Position numbers and translations under genes: made by a program. Positions 35,069 to 42,670 of a stretch of 64,000 nt of DNA are shown piece by piece. The stretch comes from CAXXOK01 sp964497495 (GTDB taxonomy: Bacteria; Bacillota; Clostridia; Christensenellales; Aristaeellaceae), in the NCBI GenBank assembly GCA_964497495.1, contig CAZCCZ010000013.1, forward strand, positions 3,506 through 67,505, in the 5' to 3' direction. A model generated the notes under the pieces. That model ran no database searches. It had not been told where the DNA came from and worked only from the letters and a program-made list of their open reading frames with translations. Position 1 is the stretch's first letter. The number at the start of each line of letters is the position of its first letter.

Positions 35069-36085
35069 TTACGCCCTCCCTCTCTGGTAGACCGTGGGGA
35101 GCTTGTCCCCGAACTGTATGCCGACTGTGTGCGCGTTGTTTTTCCAGACCTCGTTCACCTCGACGACGCGGGCCTCGAACGCGAGTTGCAGCCGGTCGTC
35201 CATAACGTCGCACTTGTCGCCGAGGTCGTAATCCGCAAGGTAGCGGAGGTTATTCTGCAGCACGTTCGCGTCGATGTTCAGGATGCGCGCGCGGCTGTTA
35301 AGCGCCTGAAACGCGGCGGTGCGCACCGCGGCCAGAAAGGCTTCCTGCGTCTGCCCCTCCTCCGCCGCCAGCCCCGTGTCCACGTACAGAACGCGCAGGG
35401 GTTCGGCGAGATCGGCGCGTACGTCCACGGTCAGCGCGCCGCCGTCGTAAACGGCGACGGCGTAATTGCGGTAATCGCTGGAATCCCGCGTGAGCGTCAG
35501 CGTATCCACGGTGCCGAACCCCCGGCTGAACACCGCGTATGGGTTTTCACTCTGGCTCTGGCTGCGGTCCAGCCCCCGCCACACTTCGTAAAAAAGCGTT
35601 CCCGTCCGGAAATCCAGCCGGATGCGCTGCCCCAGTTCCTGCAGCCGGAGCAGCCCGTAGGTAACGTCGCCCAGAAGGTCGCCTTCCGCGTCGAAGGCCG
35701 CGTCCGCGCCCAGCGGGGCGGCGGCAGGCACGGTGACGCCCGTATCCGCCAGATACGCGGCCGCCAGCGCGCGGCATTCGTCCGCCAGGTTGCCCGCGGC
35801 CTGGCAACGGGGATAAATCGCCTTCCAGTTCAACATCCCCTCCAGAAAAAAGCCGCTGACCAGTACGAAATCGCCCTTCACGTTGTGCTCCGTCTCGATC
35901 TTTTCCACCATGCCCGTTTCCGGCCGCTCGCGGGTGTAGACGTAGGCTACGGCCGTGTCCCAATCGGCGGCGCGGAGCTGTAACTGAAAATCCCCCGCTT
36001 CGTAATACCGCCGGTTCCATTGGATGTTGATGCAGACAAGCGCCTTCACCGGGCGAAAGCCCGCGTCCAGCCCCAGCAGTTCCAT
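35069..36085 (-). CDS. Siphovirus Gp37-like baseplate/tail protein
   Basis: The 338-residue protein resembles the ReqiPepy6 Gp37-like family: an N-terminal beta region (FRPVKALVCINIQWNRRYYEAGDFQLQL), then FVLVSGFFLEGMLNWK, a middle helical part, and a C-terminal beta region ending in GDKCDVMDDRLQLAFEARV and VGIQFGDKLPT. It takes the place of the tail endopeptidase/tip protein between Dit and fibre. I choose ATG 36085, ten bases after GGGAG; an ATG 39 bases upstream overlaps Dit but has no ribosome binding site. Confidence 0.7.
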   Translation of the reverse strand: MELLGLDAGFRPVKALVCINIQWNRRYYEAGDFQLQLRAADWDTAVAYVYTRERPETGMVEKIETEHNVKGDFVLVSGFFLEGMLNWKAIYPRCQAAGNLADECRALAAAYLADTGVTVPAAAPLGADAAFDAEGDLLGDVTYGLLRLQELGQRIRLDFRTGTLFYEVWRGLDRSQSQSENPYAVFSRGFGTVDTLTLTRDSSDYRNYAVAVYDGGALTVDVRADLAEPLRVLYVDTGLAAEEGQTQEAFLAAVRTAAFQALNSRARILNIDANVLQNNLRYLADYDLGDKCDVMDDRLQLAFEARVVEVNEVWKNNAHTVGIQFGDKLPTVYQRGRA

Positions 36086-36110
36086 GGCTTCACGCTCCCG
36101 TTCACGGCGT

Positions 36111-36962
36111 TCAGGTGCCGACATACCGCTTATTGAAGTACACGTAGACGTCCAGCAGGTTAGAGCCGATATCGGCGGAATAGCCCACGCGGTTGGCACC
36201 CACGGCGAATACGATGCCGTCGAAGCTGCCGGCCCGGTCCAGCCTCATGGAGACGTTGACCCCGTTCAGGGTCACGGCTTTTGTTTTCCCGTCGATCACC
36301 AGCGCGTCCCCCTCGTGGAGCGTGCCCAGGAACCGTACGAACCCGTCCCCCGCGATCAGCTTCGGGTTGGTCACCGTGCCCCGCGCGGTAAGCACGGCTT
36401 TGCAGCAGGCCGCCGCGTCGCCGTCGTTTTCCAGGCACACGGTTTCGGCGTAGGCGTATTGGCCGTACAGGCGTCCGCACCCGGCGGGCGCCGCGTAGGG
36501 GTACCCGCAGCGGGGCTTGATGTCCGCGATGTTCTGGCCGAAGCCGTCCGTGCTCAGGAAATAACCCTCGGGCATCAGAAACGAAAGCTTGACGGTCAGG
36601 GGCTTGAACGGGTTTTCCACGGGCACTTCCAGCCCGTCCAGCCTGCAGTCCGCAGCAAAGCGTTTCACGCCTTCGCGGGTCACGTACACGTCGTAGGGCA
36701 GCCGTGCGCTGAAGAACGAGGTGACCGCTTGGCGAAGCACGCCGTTTAAGGCCGCCTGCCGCGCCTTCAGCGTGAACGAAAGCGCGCGGCTGCCCACGCG
36801 CGCGCCGGTGACCAGATCGCCGTCCCCTACGGCGGCCTTCTGGGTGAACACCTCCACGTTGGGCTCGTCCAGCCCCTCTGCGGATACCAGCCCCAACGCG
36901 CCGCCGTCCGCGGCGAAGGCGCGCCCGTCGCCGCGCACCCATTGAACGGTGATGCCGCTCAT
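36111..36962 (-). CDS. Distal tail (Dit) protein
   Basis: The 283-residue protein is a phage tail-family (Dit) protein that forms the hub between tail tube and baseplate. The N-terminal barrel has FSFTLKARQ-like patterns and LPYDVYVTREGVKRFAADC. The C-terminal part with VTNPKLIAGDGFVRF is a beta-rich galectin-like domain of the family. Length is as expected. The ATG follows GAGGAGGCGG. It lies directly downstream of the tape measure gene. Confidence 0.82.
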   Translation of the reverse strand: MSGITVQWVRGDGRAFAADGGALGLVSAEGLDEPNVEVFTQKAAVGDGDLVTGARVGSRALSFTLKARQAALNGVLRQAVTSFFSARLPYDVYVTREGVKRFAADCRLDGLEVPVENPFKPLTVKLSFLMPEGYFLSTDGFGQNIADIKPRCGYPYAAPAGCGRLYGQYAYAETVCLENDGDAAACCKAVLTARGTVTNPKLIAGDGFVRFLGTLHEGDALVIDGKTKAVTLNGVNVSMRLDRAGSFDGIVFAVGANRVGYSADIGSNLLDVYVYFNKRYVGT

Positions 36963-36986
36963 GCTTCCGCCTCCTCTTGTGCGTTC

Positions 36987-37808
36987 TTAACCGCGCGCGC
37001 CCGCCAGCCCGTAGGCCGCCTGTCTGCGGACGGCCCGCGCCACCTCGTCCGGCGCCTGCATGGGCGACTGGAACGTGATGTTCTGCGTGACGTTCGTCAC
37101 GCTGTCTCCGGCGGCGGCCGCCTGCGGGCCAGGCACGGGAAGGGTTACGGCACCACCTAAGACGGCTGCGCTTACGCGGCCCGCGTCCGGCAGCGCGTAG
37201 CCCGCGCCGGTTTTGCCCCGTACGGCGGCCAGCAGCGTGCCGTCCAGCGCCCGTTGCCCCACCGCGGCGCTCTTTCGCACGCTTGCGCCGATGGCGGGCA
37301 GCACGCTCGCGGCCATGGTATCGGTAAAGCCGCTCTGCACGCCCAGCGCCAGGTAGCGGCCCACCTCGTCCCGAAACAGTTTGGAAGGGCTGGAAATGCC
37401 CGCAGCGCGCCGCGCGGCCGCCAGCGCGTTATAGACGATCCGCGTAAGCGCCGCGTCCAGCGCCGGGCCCATGCCGCCGGCCCCGCTTACGATGCCGGAT
37501 ACGATGTTCCGGCCCGCGGCCAACCCGCCCGAATACCCCGCCGCGCTTGCAGCGGATGTTGCGGCGGCAACGACGCTCCGGACGGCTGTGGCCGCCGCCG
37601 CGCTGCCGCGTGCGCCCGTAGCGAAGCTCGCCACCCAACGCCTGCCGGAGGCTTCCGCCTCGTTCAGCTGCGCTTCTCCGAGGGTAAAGGCCGACAGCAC
37701 GCTTTGACCCAGCACGGTCAGCGCCGCTTCCAGCCGGACCATGCCCTCCAGAAAACCGGCGTCGTCCAGTTCGACGGTGAATACCACCTGCCCGTCGCTT
37801 TCCGCCAT
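36987..37808 (-). CDS. Very short tape measure protein
   Basis: The 273-residue protein lies between the Gp15 and Dit genes, the fixed place of the tape measure gene. Its C-terminal half has the tape measure signature: ISSPSKLFRDEVGRYLALGVQSGF, an Ala/Gly-rich region (GGAVTLPVPGPQAA), and NITFQSPMQAPDEVARAVRR at the end. The N terminus starts with a substrate-like VVFTVELDDAGFLEGM and a long alanine-rich helix. The usual 600-2000-residue helical middle is missing, so tails built on it would be very short. There is no stop or frameshift in the gene. AAAGGAAG precedes the ATG. Confidence 0.82.
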   Translation of the reverse strand: MAESDGQVVFTVELDDAGFLEGMVRLEAALTVLGQSVLSAFTLGEAQLNEAEASGRRWVASFATGARGSAAAATAVRSVVAAATSAASAAGYSGGLAAGRNIVSGIVSGAGGMGPALDAALTRIVYNALAAARRAAGISSPSKLFRDEVGRYLALGVQSGFTDTMAASVLPAIGASVRKSAAVGQRALDGTLLAAVRGKTGAGYALPDAGRVSAAVLGGAVTLPVPGPQAAAAGDSVTNVTQNITFQSPMQAPDEVARAVRRQAAYGLAGARG

Positions 37809-37811
37809 CGT

Positions 37812-38435
37812 TCACACTTCCTTTAATTTCACCAGCACGTCGGCCGGGTTTTCCCCCACGGCCAGCCTTCGGTCCAACTCGTCCAGCAATGCCTGCTCCG
37901 CCCGGCCCACGCGGGGGAGGATGGCGACCTGTTCCTTCATGCGCCGCACCGCGGGCCTGTCCTCCGGAGCTACGCGGCTTTCGTCCAGCGCGCGCAGGCG
38001 CACCCGCGCGCCGAAGGGCGTGGCCTCGGTAAGCCCGGCCAGCAGTTCCCGGAATTCATACCAGTGCAGGGACGCCCGGAGCAGGTCGACGCCGTACTGC
38101 TGCCGGAAGGAGGCGTACAACACGCCCGCGTCCCGTTCGAAATCCAGGAGCGGCGGCCCTTCCGGCTCCTTAACGTCATTTCCCGAAACGAACGCGGAAA
38201 ACAGGCAGTCGGCGTCCGGCGGGGGCACGCCCAGAAAAAAACGCCGGGCCAGATAGATCAGCTTGGCTGTGCCCTCGCGGTCGGGGTCGGCAAGCCGTCT
38301 CAGGCAGGCGAGCACCGTGCGGAAATCCGGGTCGATCCGGTACGCCTTTCTGTCCGCCGTGCTTACCAGCTCCGTAACCAGGCACTCCGCCGCGGGGCGG
38401 GACAGGGTGAACGCGGGCGTGGAATCAGGGCGCAT
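37812..38435 (-). CDS. Gp15-family tail assembly protein
   Basis: The 207-residue protein matches the bacteriophage Gp15 family. This contains FRQQYGVDLLRASLHWYEFRELLAGLTEATPFGARVRLRAL, whose key LHWYEF is conserved. It occupies the second tail-assembly-chaperone slot between the small chaperone gene (11-base overlap) and the tape measure gene. It probably keeps the tape measure and tail tube subunits in an assembly-ready state. No frameshift signal linking it to the previous gene was identified. Confidence 0.8.
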   Translation of the reverse strand: MRPDSTPAFTLSRPAAECLVTELVSTADRKAYRIDPDFRTVLACLRRLADPDREGTAKLIYLARRFFLGVPPPDADCLFSAFVSGNDVKEPEGPPLLDFERDAGVLYASFRQQYGVDLLRASLHWYEFRELLAGLTEATPFGARVRLRALDESRVAPEDRPAVRRMKEQVAILPRVGRAEQALLDELDRRLAVGENPADVLVKLKEV

Positions 38436-38775
38436 CGATTTCGTCTCCGTCCCGCATGGCCAGTTCCGCGTAGTGTTCGGCGGCTTCCCGCGCTAGCGCG
38501 CCCAGCCATTCCACGGTCAGCGCGAGGCTGACCGGCTTCCCGTCCGCGATCACGCCCGCCGCGCCGCTGCCCAGCGCTTCCTCCAGCAGGGCCGTGGCTT
38601 CGCCCGCGACGGCCAGTACGGCTTCGGCGCCGTGCTCTTCCGCCGCGAAACGTTCGTACCGCTCGTACAGGGCCCGGACGCGCGTGAAAAGCTCCAGATC
38701 GGTCAGCCGAAGGACGAACGCGTGCCCGTTGATCCGGATGCTCGGGTTTTCCACCCGCAGGGTCAGCTCCCGCAT
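38425..38775 (-). CDS. Tail assembly chaperone
   Basis: The 116-residue protein lies immediately downstream of the tail tube gene. It has RELTLRVENPSIRINGHAFV in the first half, a long alanine/glutamate-rich helical centre and an acidic C terminus. This size and position fit a small tail assembly chaperone (gpG-like). ATG 38775 with GGGAGG seven bases upstream is chosen. It overlaps the Gp15 gene by 11 bases. The assignment rests on position and composition. Confidence 0.68.
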   Translation of the reverse strand: MRELTLRVENPSIRINGHAFVLRLTDLELFTRVRALYERYERFAAEEHGAEAVLAVAGEATALLEEALGSGAAGVIADGKPVSLALTVEWLGALAREAAEHYAELAMRDGDEIDAP

Positions 38776-38793
38776 AAACTGCCTCCCGAAAAC

Positions 38794-38832
38794 GGCGAGG
38801 GCGCGGTTCAATCATGGAACCGCGCCTTCGCC
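38794..38832 (-). terminator. Intercistronic hairpin after the tail tube gene
   Basis: GGCGAGGGCGCGGTTC (38794-38809) pairs with GAACCGCGCCTTCGCC (38817-38832), and on the minus strand it is followed by GTTTTC. It could attenuate transcription or stabilise the tail tube message upstream. Confidence 0.6.
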
Positions 38833-38862
38833 GGATTGTGAAACCGCCCGTCCAGCTTTTGA

Positions 38863-39348
38863 CTACGATGCGGCGGCGAAGCTTTTTTCGGCGATGTTGA
38901 ACATGCCTTCCGTCAGGTCGCCGCTCTGGTGGAAGGTCCCGCCGAGTTTCGTGACGCTCTTGGGGTCGCCGGCGGGCGGGTTGGCCTCTACGACGATGGT
39001 GAACAGGCGCGCGGCGTATGTGTTCGTAAGGGTGGAAACCGGCGAGGCCATGTCCACGCTCACGAGTTTACGTTCGCAGGCGGCGCCGGTCTTCTGCCCG
39101 CGCGCGATGGCCGCCAGATCGTCCACCACCGGGTCGCCCTTCACGTACTGTGCCTCGTAATTCCAGCCGTTTTCGTAACCGGTGACGGCGCAGGTGGAGT
39201 TTACGTCCCCCACGAAGGCGGTCTTGTCCACCTTGGGGTTGTTGTCCTCCTCGCACTTCACGAAGCCCGCGTTGACGTAATGAAACGCCACCGCGTCGCC
39301 GGAAGGAATGCCGTAGTATTCGCGGATCAGGTTGCGCGTGATTCTCAA
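38863..39348 (-). CDS. Phage tail tube protein
   Basis: The 161-residue protein begins with TTG 39348 behind AAGGAGGT. It has a beta-rich pattern with GFVKCEEDNNPKVDKTAFVGD, VTGYENGWNYEAQYVKGDPV (a segment typical of Firmicutes tail tube proteins) and FTIVVEANPPAGDPKSVTKLGGTFHQ. It would polymerise into the tail tube around the tape measure. It lies between the tail terminator-like and chaperone genes. The length is slightly shorter than the common 180-200 residues but internally complete. Confidence 0.82.
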   Translation of the reverse strand: MRITRNLIREYYGIPSGDAVAFHYVNAGFVKCEEDNNPKVDKTAFVGDVNSTCAVTGYENGWNYEAQYVKGDPVVDDLAAIARGQKTGAACERKLVSVDMASPVSTLTNTYAARLFTIVVEANPPAGDPKSVTKLGGTFHQSGDLTEGMFNIAEKSFAAAS

Positions 39349-39383
39349 GGGTCTTACCTCCTTACCGAATGGGGCTGAACGGG

Positions 39384-39770
39384 TCAGTCCGCCGAGTATT
39401 CCACCGTCAGCGCGCCGCCGTAGAGCCAGCGGGTTCCGTCCCGGTCCACGTAGGCGGGCGCGGCGTTCAGGCGGACGGCGGTTATCTGCCAGCCGTCGCC
39501 CGCGGGCAGCGGCGAGGCTTTCACAAGCGCCTCGCACAGCAGGCACAGCGTATCCAGCGCGACGGTCTGGTCGGTATGCTTGCAGGCCAGCGCCACGTCC
39601 AGCGCGACGGACGAGCCGCCGGCCAGCGTTACGGCCTGCGCGCGCCCCGCGGACGCGGCCATGCTCAGGCCGTCCTCCGCGGGCAGCGCGCCCATCTGCA
39701 CGGGCGCGAAGAGCGCCAGCGCGTCGATCATCTCCCGCAGGGCGGCCAGCACCTGAGCCTGTATGCTCAT
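39384..39770 (-). CDS. Minor capsid/tail terminator-like protein
   Basis: The 128-residue protein holds the position of the minor capsid 3/tail terminator gene, just before the tail tube. It has a helical N-terminal half (SIQAQVLAALREMIDALALF), a mixed middle with DVALACKHTDQTVALDTL, and a beta C terminus (RLNAAPAYVDRDGTRWLYGG). The stop codon of the preceding gene lies within two bases of its ATG. It would close the top of the tail at the head-tail junction. Confidence 0.7.
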   Translation of the reverse strand: MSIQAQVLAALREMIDALALFAPVQMGALPAEDGLSMAASAGRAQAVTLAGGSSVALDVALACKHTDQTVALDTLCLLCEALVKASPLPAGDGWQITAVRLNAAPAYVDRDGTRWLYGGALTVEYSAD

Positions 39771-39771
39771 A

Positions 39772-40119
39772 TCAGCCGCCTCCCAGCTTCCGGGCTGCCA
39801 GCGCGGCCCATGCGCGGAGGTGCAGTGCTTTGGCCTTCTCGCACCACCGCAGGCTCGCGCCGGGGTTCTTCTTTTGGGACGGCCTGCCCGCGTAGTACAC
39901 GCGCCGCGCGTAGGGCGTGCGCCAGACCAGCCGCCCCAACGCGAGGTCGCTGGCGGTAATCGAGCTGGCGATAAGCCTGCCCGTGTCGTCGCGCGCGTAG
40001 CGGTTGCAATCCGCAAGCACCTGCGCGGAGACTTCCGGCAGGGCTGCACGCAGGCGGGTGGTCAGGCCGCCCGGCAGCCCTTCCGGGCGGAGTACGAGTT
40101 TTATGGTCGACTGGTGCAT
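39772..40119 (-). CDS. Minor capsid protein 2 (head-tail joining)
   Basis: The 115-residue protein matches the minor_capsid_2 group. Its centre reads RLVWRTPYARRVYYAGRPSQ and ends with SLRWCEKAKALHLRAW, with basic character throughout. It would sit between the head and tail in the connector. The ATG follows GGAGGTG, and the gene overlaps the next one at the stop/start boundary. Confidence 0.78.
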   Translation of the reverse strand: MHQSTIKLVLRPEGLPGGLTTRLRAALPEVSAQVLADCNRYARDDTGRLIASSITASDLALGRLVWRTPYARRVYYAGRPSQKKNPGASLRWCEKAKALHLRAWAALAARKLGGG

Positions 40120-40145
40120 GGTTTCACCTCCGTGGCATTGGACGG

Positions 40146-40478
40146 CTACCCGCGCAGGCCCGCTTCCACGTGGTGCAGCCTGCGGCCGTCGTACAGCAGA
40201 TCCACCGTTTCCACGCGGTACCGGACGCCCTGAAACACCACCCGCTGGCCCGCGGCGAAGGCCACGTTCCGCGGGAGACTGTTGCGCGCGTCGTACAGCA
40301 GCAGCGCGGTGCGTTCCGCGCTGGTTTCGTCCCGGATGACGGTTTCCGCGCCGCCCGGTTCCACGCGCACGCGTCGAAGTTCCGCCAGCGTCGTCAGGGT
40401 TTCGCCGCCGTTGGCGTCCGTGGCGGCTTCGGCCAGGGTGGCGCCGTGGATAAGCATCGCGCGGGGAATGGGCCGCAT
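40146..40478 (-). CDS. Minor capsid protein 1 (head closure)
   Basis: The 110-residue protein matches the minor_capsid_1 group found after the connector gene. It has MLIHGATLAEAATDANGGET near the start, a strand-rich centre, and GQRVVFQGVRYRVETVDLLYD. It is small, soluble and without membrane segments. The ATG at 40478 has AAGGAGGTG upstream; a GTG nine bases further upstream is less well placed. Confidence 0.75.
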   Translation of the reverse strand: MRPIPRAMLIHGATLAEAATDANGGETLTTLAELRRVRVEPGGAETVIRDETSAERTALLLYDARNSLPRNVAFAAGQRVVFQGVRYRVETVDLLYDGRRLHHVEAGLRG

Positions 40479-40526
40479 GGAAAGCACCTCCTTAAGCGGT
40501 TTGGGACAAGAGTGTTTTACCGAATC

Positions 40527-40562
40527 GGCCTCCGCTCCGTCGCTTGCGGCGGGGCGGAGGCC
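40527..40562 (-). terminator. Intercistronic hairpin upstream of the head-closure gene
   Basis: GGCCTCCGC (40527-40535) pairs with GCGGAGGCC (40554-40562). The arms are GC-only and no T run follows. The 103-base gap around it holds no gene. Confidence 0.5.
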
Positions 40563-40581
40563 CTGTGTGAATGAATGGTTC

Positions 40582-40935
40582 TTAATCGCACTGCGCGTAG
40601 CTGATGAGCAGCGGAAGCAGCGCGGCGGCGGCGGGGCAGTGCGCGCCGGCGCCCACGCCCGCCGTGAAGCTGTACTTGCCCAGGCTCGCGCTCGCGGCGG
40701 GCGCTTCCGTCGCGCCCGCCACGCCGCCCGCTAGGCTGACGGCCTGCGTCTGGTAGGCCAGATACTGCCGCAGCGCGCGCCCGACCAGAACCGGCAGGGC
40801 GGTCGCGTCCTTCTGCGCGTAGAAGCACAGGGTGCGTGCGTCCAGCATGCTTTGGGCGAGCGTAAGGCAGGCGGCGAAGTCCTCCGGGGCGGATTCCCCG
40901 GTGACGGCCAGATATTCTTCGGCGGTCAGGTTCAT
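40582..40935 (-). CDS. Head-tail connector protein
   Basis: The 117-residue protein starts MNLTAEEYLAVTGESAPEDFAACLTLAQSMLDARTLCFYA in pattern, typical of the connector that binds below the portal and capsid genes. It then has a helical segment around RALRQYLAYQTQAVSLAGG and a C-terminal glycine-rich strand region (GKYSFTAGVGAG). The start codon lies two bases after the capsid stop. A long frame running back into the capsid gene here is caused by the assembly gap. Confidence 0.78.
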   Translation of the reverse strand: MNLTAEEYLAVTGESAPEDFAACLTLAQSMLDARTLCFYAQKDATALPVLVGRALRQYLAYQTQAVSLAGGVAGATEAPAASASLGKYSFTAGVGAGAHCPAAAALLPLLISYAQCD

Positions 40936-40937
40936 GG

Positions 40938-42027
40938 TCAGGCCTTGAGGTTCGCGGCAGCGAGCGCTACGTAGCCCGCGGCGACCACCTTGCCGTCCTT
41001 GAGGCCGACCACCTCGATCACGTCGCCTTCGGAAGCGGCGATCTCCGTGGCGCCGCTGGTGAGCGCCGTGCCCGCGTAGCTCACGCCGCAGGCCGCGCGC
41101 GCGGCCGGGTTGCGCGTATACTTGTAGCTGGTGGCGGAGGTTTGCCCGGACACGGTGAGCACGGTGGTGCCCGCGGCGGCGCCCGCTACGGCGGCGAGGG
41201 TTACGGCCGTCGGCGCGTACACGCAGCGCACGCCCTTTTGCCGCAGCACCTTGTGCGCGTACACCATGCGGCCCTGCACGGCGGAAGCCCCGATGTACTT
41301 GCCGCTGCCGTCCAGACTTTGCAGGCGCACGGGGGCCTGCCANNNNNNNNNNGACGCGGGTGGCGAAGCGCGGATGGCCGCAGACGATTGCCAGGTTGGC
41401 GGTGTCGTCGTTGAACTCGATGACGTTGAAACCGGCCAGGCGGCCGATGGCCCCGGACTGCTTCACCTCGTCGCCCAGACTGGAGGCCTGCGTGAACTCG
41501 GGGCTGCGTACCACGGCGGCGATCACGTCCGGCGTGCACAGGGCGTAGCGGCCCTGCGCGGGAATGTTGTCCTTGCTCATCTGCGTGCGCTGATCCACCA
41601 GCACGCCGTATACGGTGTCCTTGTCCAGCACGCCCACGCCCACCGCGGTGCCCCCGCCCAGCAGCGCGGTGGCGCCGTCGGCGTCTATGGCGCGGCCGAG
41701 GGAATACCCGGCGCTGTCCAGCCGCTCCGCGATCAGGGCGTCCGGCACGGAGGCGGCTTCGTAGCCGTCGATGATTTCGTTAACGGCCTTGTCCCTGTCG
41801 ATGGGGAGCGTGACGTAGGCGGTGCTGCCCGTGGTGGGAGCCAGGCCCGCCGCGCGGTCGTAATCGCTCGCGGCCACTTCGTCGTCCCGGGTGGGAATCT
41901 TCACCGCGCCCGCGGCGGGATCGCCGTCGTAATCGTTGTTGAAAACCACGCCGTCTTTTAAAACCAGCTCGTTGCGGAGCTTGGCCAGCACCAGGTCGCT
42001 GTAGCGTTCCTGCGATTCGTTTGCCAT
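40938..42027 (-). CDS. Major capsid protein (interrupted by assembly gap)
   Basis: The first 225 residues have the HK97-fold major capsid pattern of the Firmicutes N4-gp56-like/P22-like group: an N arm (ERYSDLVLAKLRNELVLKDGVV), IPTRDDEVAASDYDRA, LPIDRDKAVNEIIDGYE and a central ALCTPDVIAAVVRSPEFTQAS. Ten N at 41343-41352 then break the frame. The following 134 residues continue with the C-terminal capsid part (GRMVYAHKVLRQKG) and a small Ig-like or decoration domain (AAGTTVLTVSGQTSATSYKYTR). The N count is not the real gap length, so the frame on either side cannot be joined directly. ATG 42027 follows AGGAGGT. Confidence 0.85.
41343..41352. other. Assembly gap of 10 N inside the capsid gene
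   Basis: Ten unknown bases. The two capsid halves are each whole codons up to the gap, so the missing piece must have a length divisible by three. The N number is therefore a placeholder. Confidence 0.98.
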
Positions 42028-42059
42028 GATCGGTTACCTCCTGTTTTGTTTTGTTTGTT

Positions 42060-42656
42060 TTACCGGCGCAGCGCGGGGTTCTTGCGGTAGAAGGCCTCCT
42101 CCACGCCGCTCAGCTGCGGCGCGCCGCCGGAGGACACCTTCTGCGCCCACGCGCCGCGGCCCGCCGGATGAAACAGGTAGCCCTTGCGCTGCTTCAGGGC
42201 TTCCAGCGCCTCCCGCACGCCGGTCACGGCGCCGTCCTCCCCTACGGATAGCGCGTCGCCGGGTATCAGCTGCAACGCCACCTCCGTGTCCAGCAGGCCC
42301 ATTTCCGCGCCGACGCTTTTCACCTCGGCCGTCAGAAGCCTGCGGACGACGGTTTCGTTGGCGGCGGCCAGTTTCTTTTGCGCCTCCGGCGGCAGTTCCT
42401 CCGCGCGCGCGTTGTCCAGCATCCGGGCCAGCTCCGCCTCCGGAACGCCGTTTTGCTCGGCCATGGAGCGCAACACGCTGTTTTCGGCGCGGCGCTTGCG
42501 GCCTTCCACCGCCTTGAGAAGCGTGCTTTTCAGTTCTGCGCCGTCGGCGGAACCGGGTTCGGGCGCGGCTTCGGCGGGAACCGTTTCGGCCGACGCCGTG
42601 GGGGAGTCGCCCGCCTCGCGCGGGAACCGGGCGGACAGGGACAGGAATGAAAACAT
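42060..42656 (-). CDS. Phage capsid scaffolding protein
   Basis: The 198-residue protein is largely helical and charged, with a variable acidic N-terminal part rich in alanine/proline/glutamate (about residues 15-45), helical coiled segments, and a basic C-terminal part ending FYRKNPALRR, as in scaffold proteins that bind capsid by a basic tail. It lies directly between portal and capsid, the normal place for the scaffold. The ATG follows CGGAGGT. Confidence 0.78.
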   Translation of the reverse strand: MFSFLSLSARFPREAGDSPTASAETVPAEAAPEPGSADGAELKSTLLKAVEGRKRRAENSVLRSMAEQNGVPEAELARMLDNARAEELPPEAQKKLAAANETVVRRLLTAEVKSVGAEMGLLDTEVALQLIPGDALSVGEDGAVTGVREALEALKQRKGYLFHPAGRGAWAQKVSSGGAPQLSGVEEAFYRKNPALRR

Positions 42657-42670
42657 AGACGTACCTCCGT

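Noticed and set aside
40582..42027. One long frame joining the capsid and connector genes
   Set aside because: It is created by the 10 N of the assembly gap; the connector has its own start codon and the capsid its own stop.
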